Shown here one piece after another: positions 58,301 through 64,000 of a stretch of 64,000 bases of DNA. The notes below the pieces were generated by a model. That model searched no databases, had not been told where the DNA came from, and saw only the letters and a list, made by a program, of their open reading frames with translations. Location of the stretch: the NCBI GenBank assembly GCA_963969345.1, contig OZ017769.1, forward strand, positions 10,171,725-10,235,724, read 5' to 3'. Every line of letters begins with the position of its first letter. Position 1 is the stretch's first letter. The position numbers and the translations under genes were made by a program. The stretch is from Turbatrix aceti (taxonomy: Eukaryota > Nematoda > Chromadorea > Rhabditida > Panagrolaimidae).

Positions 58301-59383
58301 TTTATTCACCTGAGCGATGTGACTGTGACTGGACGCATTACGGTGACTGACCGGATTTGATTAGGTCCAGTCGACTGAAAAAGACGGACGGAAGAAGTTT
58401 ACTCGGCCACCTGACCAGTGACCATGTTGACCTTCTAATCCCCGCTCCTCGATCCCAGATCTCCGATTGCCGGTCGCGCATGCCCGGAGACGTCCTTGCC
58501 AGGGATGACGCTGTAGGGATGTTACTTTCTCATGGCCTGTCTCGTTGTCTTACTTACGCCTCAAGACATCTTCCCAGGTAATTAACGCATTTCTGTACAA
58601 CACGGGGGGAACTGAATAAACAAGAGGCGGAGGACACGGTCGCAGCGGGTGGCGTTGTTCTTTCTTCCGCGGCTCAACAACATGGATGGCCTTATGAGTG
58701 TGCATCCTGGCGGTTCTATTGTTTCAGTGAAAAGCGACAAATCAGGAACAATTCACAGTGACACTTTTTTTATCGGTTTCAAGGCAGAAATAAGCAAATG
58801 TTCCTGTCTGCTCGAGTTCTTCGTTCGCGAACAGAATTTGAAATTTTTTTTGTTTCCGTTCGTTTATTTTCCAATGAGGTTGAATTTTCAAACGTTTGAG
58901 TTCTCATGCCAATTTTATTTAATGTCAAAACAAAAAAAAATAGCATCAAAATTGAGTCAATGTTGTTGTATTTATCAGATTCCGGTTCTGACATATTTTT
59001 TTTAAATCGACATCGCACGTTGATGGTGTTTGTGGAACGTCAGTATAGCAGCAATGAGTCGCTTGAACAAATGATGTTGTCGGTTTGTCAAAGACGAGAG
59101 AAAGTTTATGCCTGATAATAAAAAATATTAAAACAAAGAATCATATTTCGCACGTTTGATAAAAATTTTATTTTGTGATAAAATGCAAAAAAAGAGCAAA
59201 TTGCAGGTGTGTTTTTATGAAACTGCCGTAACCGACGTTATGTTTGTCTTATCAACCGCTTCGAACTGTCAATCTAAAGTAATTATTGACGCGCGAATTA
59301 TGAATCACGTCACGCTAAAGCAAAAACAGCATCGTTTCATCCCAAACCCACAAAAGTTGATGTTCGAACTAGTGTTTGGCTGA
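52306..59383. other. 7-kb interval upstream of Islet without convincing genes
   Basis: The first ~230 bp continue the Islet N-terminal open frame and may be coding or 5' UTR. The rest holds short low-complexity blocks (a CCCCCCCCCC run near 52857, GTCGTCGTCGTCGTCGGCGG near 55160, an ACCAAGACCAAGACC run near 54155) and A/T-rich DNA. Open frames near 53986-54582 and 54856-55428 are compositional. Islet promoter elements are expected here but cannot be named. Confidence 0.4.
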
Positions 59384-60400
59384 TACCATTTTTTTGCCAT
59401 CATAAAAAAAAGTATGTGGCAATAGTGATATTGAAGTTCTCGTCGACGTACTCCTCTTGCTTCATAAAAACCTAGGGTAACACTATGCATGCGTCGCGCA
59501 GAGTGTTCCTTGTTCTATCATAGGGTATTCTTGCCTTTGGGCATCATTGATTAGTGATATATGGCTACTTTTTTTTGTTTTTTGAGCCCTGCGGGGCCAA
59601 ATGAGTACGATAAAACACATTTGGGGCAATATCGCTGTACTCAGGTGGTCCCGACGACACACGTCAAAAGGGTCAAATTGTAAACCGTTATATCACAAAA
59701 GTGATCGATACAAATGGCACCACCATGGGCTCAAACTAATTTGGACTCGCTGATGTCAAAAAACACAAAAACAAGCAATATTTCACACATTATAGATGCC
59801 TAAATACGAAGGACACAAACGGTAGAACGGGGAACACTATGCGCGCATACTGTTACCTAGTGTTTTATAGACGCCAAGATCCACACGGCCTACAAAGGTT
59901 GAACGTTGAAATGGTAACTTGTTTTTGCGTTTTTTGACATCAGCGAGTCCAAATTAGTCTACCGGAGTGCATTTGGCACAAAATCGCTTTGTTTCAGCAA
60001 AATCGACGAAGTGGGTCAAAACCGTTAGATTATAATCGGCTACTGTATAAAACCGGTGCAAGTTTTCATGCCAGTTTTTGTTTTCCCACCGAGTGCAGAA
60101 TAGGTCTGAGGTCGGAGTGTTGAGAAAACTCAAAATCGTTCACTTTTGGATCCAGAATGATTGAAAATGCATAAAAAAATTTGATGTTTTTGAAGCGATG
60201 TACTGAGCTTTGCAGTAAAGATATCAACTCAGCTGAAAACCGGCTAGACTCGTCAGACTGAGCTTAATAACATTGGAAAGGGCCAAAACTAAGAAATAAC
60301 TATAAATACACTAAAAATGCCGGCAAACAGACATCACTTTCAAAAAAAACGCAAAAAAGCCCGCACAACTTTCGTGTCCGCTAACTAAGCTGACAACACG
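59384..60400. mobile_element. Second, rearranged copy of the foldback family
   Basis: About 59384-59740 matches the reverse complement of about 4558-4860, covering the loop and part of the left arm of the first copy. A related unit follows with its own inverted repeat (AATTTGGACTCGCTGATGTC near 59741, its complement near 59938-59957). That unit has a loop containing GGTAGAACGGGGAACACTATG, parallel to the first loop. The 3' part (about 60290-60375) resembles the terminal region of the first copy (ACATCACTTTCAAAAAAA). No coding frame. Confidence 0.7.
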
Positions 60401-60437
60401 CATGTCGACTTCGCGAGGAATTCGACAACGGTACAAG

Positions 60438-62356
60438 GTACACGGACTTTTTATTTTCACACATCCGTCAGACAAAGTTCACATATCCTTCACAGATGAG
60501 TGTGAATCACATGTGATTCACATATGAATTACCAAATTTCGATTAATTTTGAAGTATCATATGGGAATCATATATGAATCATATGTGATTAGTGACATTA
60601 TTCGGTAACTTATACAAAAACGCTGATAGATTGTGATATTCACATATACTTCACATATATGGCATATGTTATTCACAGTATGCTTGGCAAAACGTGCTTG
60701 GAAATCAAGATTCAGTTGGAAGATTCGGAACTTCAGTATTGTCATATCTCTTGTTGTTTTCTGCCAGGGGATGTTGTTTCTTTTGTTAAAGTGTTGCGAT
60801 TGTTTCTTTTCGAGTAAAATTTTTATGGGATTGCTATTTGAAAACAAAATTTGCAAAAATGTTCGTATATAAACGTATTTTGATGCCATTGGGGGCTCCA
60901 ATTTGGAGGGATGCCGATTTCGTTGGAATGCTGATGCATTGGCCTAGTTACGGGCGTCTGAAGTGACTTCAGAGTTAAAAGTGGCTTCAAAAAATGTGTG
61001 AATTTTTTTTTTAAATTTTGTCATAAAAATGTTGATTTGAAAGAGAAAAACAATACAAAAACAAGAAAAACGTACAAGAAAAAAACAAACGAAAAATTTT
61101 TTTCTGTAAAATTAATATTAAAAAAAAAACAAAAAAGTTTGGGTTCTGTAGGTTATAAATTTTTTTGTTGTTTATTGCTATTATTTGTAAATAAATGTTA
61201 ATTTGAGAAGGAGAAACGGGTTGCAAAAGCCCTTATATATTTTTTATACTCTTTTATATCTATTTTTGGCTGAAACACCCGTCGGGAAAAATTCCCGACA
61301 GATATCAAGTGTTTCTGTTTTTCATCCCTCCTTTTCCATGGCACGCAGCGAAGTTTCATCAAACAGGTAATTTTTGCGAGGTTTGTAAAGTTTACTGATT
61401 TTACGTACATACTAATTTTGGGGAAACAAAAAAACTTTAATTCTCAATTTTTGTTTTAGAAAAACCGTGAGTTTTTTACAAAAAAAATTGGAAACAAACT
61501 TTATTGTGATTCTGCTTTTTTCAGGCATTTTTTACGTAAGTATATTTATGTTATACAAAAATATGGGCAATTGAAATTATTATAAACGTTTTATAAATAT
61601 TTATTTTTTTTTAGCATTCTGTAAGTTTTTTTTTTAAAACTGGGCCTGAAATATTTTTTTTTACATTCCTATTTTAAATTACAAAAAATAACGTGTTTTC
61701 CTAATTACAGACTTTCTCTATATCCATATTGGTCACAACAGCTACCGCGGGGAAATCCAGAAAAAGTACCAGAAATATTTCGTGAGTTTTGGCAATAAAA
61801 AATTACGTGTTGTTGACTTCAGAAATCTTTTACAGGAATCAAGCAATTCACAAATCCAGCGCCCTGTTCATTCTACTCATCGCCGTAAATTCGTAGTGGA
61901 TGGAAGACAAAGTTTTGCAGTGCATCCACAGCCAAAAACTGTAAAAAACGGTAGCCGATGCAGAACTTTGTTTTTCCACCACTTTAAATGGCACGGAGCG
62001 TTTTTGCCCTCAAAAAAAGAAATTTGCATCATCAGGTTGTTTTTGGCACACTGAGCTCGGCATCCACAGTTATATACTGCAGAATGGTAGCTGATGCTCA
62101 TCTGTGCCAAGTACACGAATTTTATATTTTCACATGTGATTCACATTACCACGGCCCGTCGGGTAGATGTGATTCACATATACCTACCGGCTAAGGAGAG
62201 TGCAAATTTTTTCAAAGTAAGCATGAATCACATATACTTCACATCAAATACACAGATAGTTCATACATCCATCACAGATAATTCATATGTGTTTCCGTCA
62301 GCGAGATATGTGAACTTTGTGTGACGGATGTGTGAAAATAAAATGTCCGTGTATGC
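60438..62356. mobile_element. 1.9-kb inverted-repeat-bounded element with TCACATATG subterminal repeats
   Basis: About 45 bp at the left (ACACGGACTTTTTATTTTCA onward) is the near-perfect reverse complement of the right end (62310-62356, ending TGTCCGTGT). Just inside both ends are clustered copies of TCACATAT(G/A)-type motifs in both orientations (60475-60670 and 62130-62300). The interior carries a GTCGGGAA/TTCCCGAC hairpin at 61281-61299 and a speculative spliced gene. It has the form of a DNA transposon, but no recognisable transposase is present. Confidence 0.6.
61338..61888 (+). CDS. Speculative micro-exon gene for a 58-residue membrane or secreted peptide
   Basis: Six candidate exons with canonical borders can be chained: 61338-61366 (29 nt), 61460-61466 (7), 61525-61535 (11), 61615-61620 (6), 61711-61781 (71) and 61836-61888 (53). 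Joined from the ATG at 61338 they give 177 nt, an open frame to TAA. The peptide has a hydrophobic stretch KTAFFTILLSLYPYW (11-25) and a polar tail with one cysteine. Every intron has gt(a/g)a and (t)nag ends. Against it, all three frames of the joined exons are open for long stretches; another frame reads through from 61782 to 62054 with a longer C-terminus. Micro-exons can also be coincidences in T-rich DNA. The splice pattern is visible; the protein is inference. Confidence 0.25.
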
Positions 62357-63101
62357 GTGCATTCGCGAAGAAATTAAGCTTGTAGAGTTTTCAATTTTTG
62401 ACGGAATCAAAAACAACTATTGCCGGAGTAAGATATGTTTTTGAAGGAGTGGTTCTGCTAAGGACCAGAAAAATGATGTAATGTGGTGAAAAGGTGTGAC
62501 GATAGCTACTGCTTGGACGTGTGTTTATGAAAAACAAGTTGAAAACCGAATCTTCAAATTTCATTTTTTTAAATCTAATATCACGAATTTCTGCAGACCA
62601 TGGTTAGACTTCAAACTGCGATCATATTGATCTGCGATGCTTTTTTTGCGAAGAATTCGCGATAGTATGACATTGGCGTGATTCTGATTGTCATCGTCTG
62701 CAAGAATCCACAAGTTCGACAAATTCGATTACACTTTCGATAACTAAATCAAAATATTTTTGTGCGTTCAGTTTTTTGGGTTTGTCCTGTGTAAAATTGC
62801 ACTACTTGTAATGCATTAAAAAAAAACTGTTCAGCATTCTAAAACTTTTTCCAATCCTCCGAATTCCGAATGGGACTTACACCAACGCATAATTTCACCA
62901 AACAAAAGAATTTTGAAAACCATGATATAAACAACCCCCTGATTTCTGCAAAATTCAATTTTCTAAGAAACTACTTGAAATGCCCTACTTGAAATGCATT
63001 AAAAATTAATATGCAGGACTTTTTGAGTTTTTACGGATATTAATATCAGATCAGTGGTAGGAAAAACAGTCAACAAGTCAGTTGGAATCATCTTGTCTAC
63101 G
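62357..63101. other. Spacer between the 60.4-kb element and the small peptide gene
   Basis: A/T-rich unique sequence with no exon-like frame. The promoter of the small secreted peptide is presumably in its last few hundred bases. An ATATCAG acceptor-like site lies near 63045-63051. Confidence 0.35.
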
Positions 63102-63242
63102 ATGAAGTTCTTCCTCGTCCTCACTCTTCTTCTCGTCCTTTTCACATCCGGTGTCGTTGGCAATCCAAGCGGTAGTTTCGAAATTACCTGTCGTTCTGGT
63201 TTCTTCACGAATTTCGGTCTATATTGCCCTTATGATTCTTAG
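63102..63242 (+). CDS. Small secreted peptide with two cysteines
   Basis: A single-exon frame of 46 residues. It starts MKFFLVLTLLLVLFTSGVVG, a textbook signal peptide, with likely cleavage after residue 20. The mature part is about 26 residues and has two cysteines 12 positions apart in CRSGFFTNFGLYC, probably forming one disulfide loop rich in Phe and Gly. Codon use in the frame is unlike the A/T-rich surroundings (CTC, GTC, TTC runs). An AATAAA lies 54 nt after the stop. I do not recognise a family. Secreted signalling, antimicrobial or cuticle-associated roles are all possible, and nothing in the sequence decides between them. Confidence 0.6.
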   Translation: MKFFLVLTLLLVLFTSGVVGNPSGSFEITCRSGFFTNFGLYCPYDS

Positions 63243-63295
63243 TCTGTCCTAATTTTTGACCCCAAACTTATTTGAAACGGTTGGTGGTGAAGCTT

Positions 63296-63301
63296 AATAA
63301 A
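63296..63301 (+). promoter_or_regulatory. Polyadenylation signal of the small peptide gene
   Basis: An AATAAA hexamer 54 nt downstream of the TAG stop, well placed for a very short 3' UTR. Confidence 0.55.
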
Positions 63302-63329
63302 ATGCAAGCAGAAAGTGAAATTATGAATA

Positions 63330-63700
63330 AAGAGGAGAGGAGGGGGGAGGGGGGTTACGGGGAGGAGACCTTCACGGGGAGTAGAACGGGGAATTTCACA
63401 GGGAGCATATTTTTAAAAACATCAAAATTGACTAAAATAGGCAATTTACAAGGGTTTTTAGCAGTGAAACTTAATCATTTACATCAAAGGATTTGTTTCA
63501 TTACTTTTTTTCACTATTTAGTCGTGTTTTCCTTTCAATTTTTGAAATTTTTTTTTAAAAACGGCGTTAAAATTTTGAATGAGAACTTATACGGAGAGAG
63601 ATTTTTCACGAGGAATTTCACAGGGAGGAGATCGTTGCGGGGGGGAATACGGGGGGCTCCCAGCGGGAAATTCCCCGGGGAGCCCGCGAGGAACGCGTTC
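63330..63700 (+). repeat. G-rich repetitive tracts
   Basis: Two G-rich stretches (63336-63400 and 63590-63690) contain repeated GGGGA, GGGGGG and AATTTCACAGGGAG motifs separated by A/T-rich DNA. The phrase TTTCACAGGGAG occurs in both, suggesting they are halves of one repeated unit or element. No coding frame. Confidence 0.45.
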
Positions 63701-63797
63701 ACCTTGATGCTCTTACAACAAAAATTCGCGCGCTTTGTTTTGCGATGGTACTCACAAAAAAATACAATTCACCGGTAATTAAAATGTCAATCCCAAG

Positions 63798-64000
63798 CAG
63801 GGTGGCGAAGAGGGGATTCCCATGGGAGTCCCATGGGAAATATCCCGGGAATTATCTCGGGATTCCCATCTATCACGGGATAATTCCCCACGAAATTTTG
63901 AAAATGCGCGATCTCGCCTAAAATAACGCCGTTATTTTACGCAGGCGCGTGTTTTTTTCTTTCCGATAAGGGAAATTATTTTATTTTTATTGTTAATTTT
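63798..64000 (+). mobile_element. Start of another CAGGGTGGCGAAG-family element, cut by the window end
   Basis: From CAGGGTGGCGAAGAGGGGAT onward it closely matches the reverse complement of about 5390-5537, including the CCATGGGA and ATCACGGGATAATTC palindromic blocks and the AAAATAACGCCGTTATTTT stretch. The remainder lies outside the window. Confidence 0.75.

Noticed and set aside
58684..58770. Short exon-like frame beginning MDGLMSVHPGGSIVSVKSD
   Set aside because: Composition looks coding, but no suitable donor follows and the frame runs into A/T-rich low-complexity sequence; no partner exon was found.
61782..62054. 90-codon continuous open frame (alternative to the micro-exon model)
   Set aside because: It begins inside a probable intron and has no recognisable motif; kept only as a competing frame for the speculative gene.

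Overview
This is nuclear DNA from a small invertebrate animal. The genes are split by short, A/T-homopolymer-rich introns with canonical gt(a/g)ag donors and T-rich acceptors (ttttcag, tttttgcag, ttttttag). The gene set is metazoan (junctophilin, Islet LIM-homeodomain, olfactomedin, SCAPER, CCDC102). The intron style and the acceptor-like sites just upstream of several start codons suggest an ecdysozoan, perhaps a nematode or tardigrade. That placement is inference; no spliced-leader sequence is visible.

Layout. 0.1-3.6 kb: a type II membrane olfactomedin protein (+), convergent with a CCDC102 coiled-coil protein (-). 4.0-5.5 kb: a nest of two DNA-transposon-like elements, the inner one a large foldback. 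5.6-11.7 kb: NOM1 (-, nine exons) head-to-head with NTF2 (+), followed by TMEM208/SND2 (+). 12.9-20.4 kb: junctophilin (-) with a 3.8 kb first intron. 20.4-28.4 kb: no convincing gene, but low-complexity DNA, a repeat fragment and one miRNA-like hairpin. 28.4-32.5 kb: eIF2 gamma (-), whose largest intron carries a 1.65 kb foldback and two small perfect hairpins. 33.2-37.8 kb: SCAPER (+), divergent from eIF2 gamma. 37.8-44.0 kb: gene-poor. 44.0-52.3 kb: an Islet-type LIM-homeodomain gene (-). 52.3-59.4 kb: no convincing gene. 59.4-62.4 kb: a second foldback copy and a further inverted-repeat-bounded element containing a speculative micro-exon gene. 63.1 kb: a tiny secreted-peptide gene. 63.8 kb to the end: the start of another copy of the repeat seen near 4-5.5 kb.

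The conserved genes are housekeeping or tissue genes with no shared pathway: rRNA maturation (NOM1), nuclear import (NTF2), ER targeting (TMEM208), translation initiation (eIF2 gamma), cell-cycle/ER/cilia biology (SCAPER), membrane-contact scaffolding (junctophilin) and cell-fate transcription (Islet). The exon chains of NOM1, NTF2, TMEM208, junctophilin, eIF2 gamma, SCAPER and Islet were joined by hand, and each keeps one open frame to a stop codon. I found no transposase gene, tRNA, rRNA or CRISPR array. The least explained material is the foldback elements with a conserved apical loop, the element at 60.4-62.4 kb, and the small secreted peptide.
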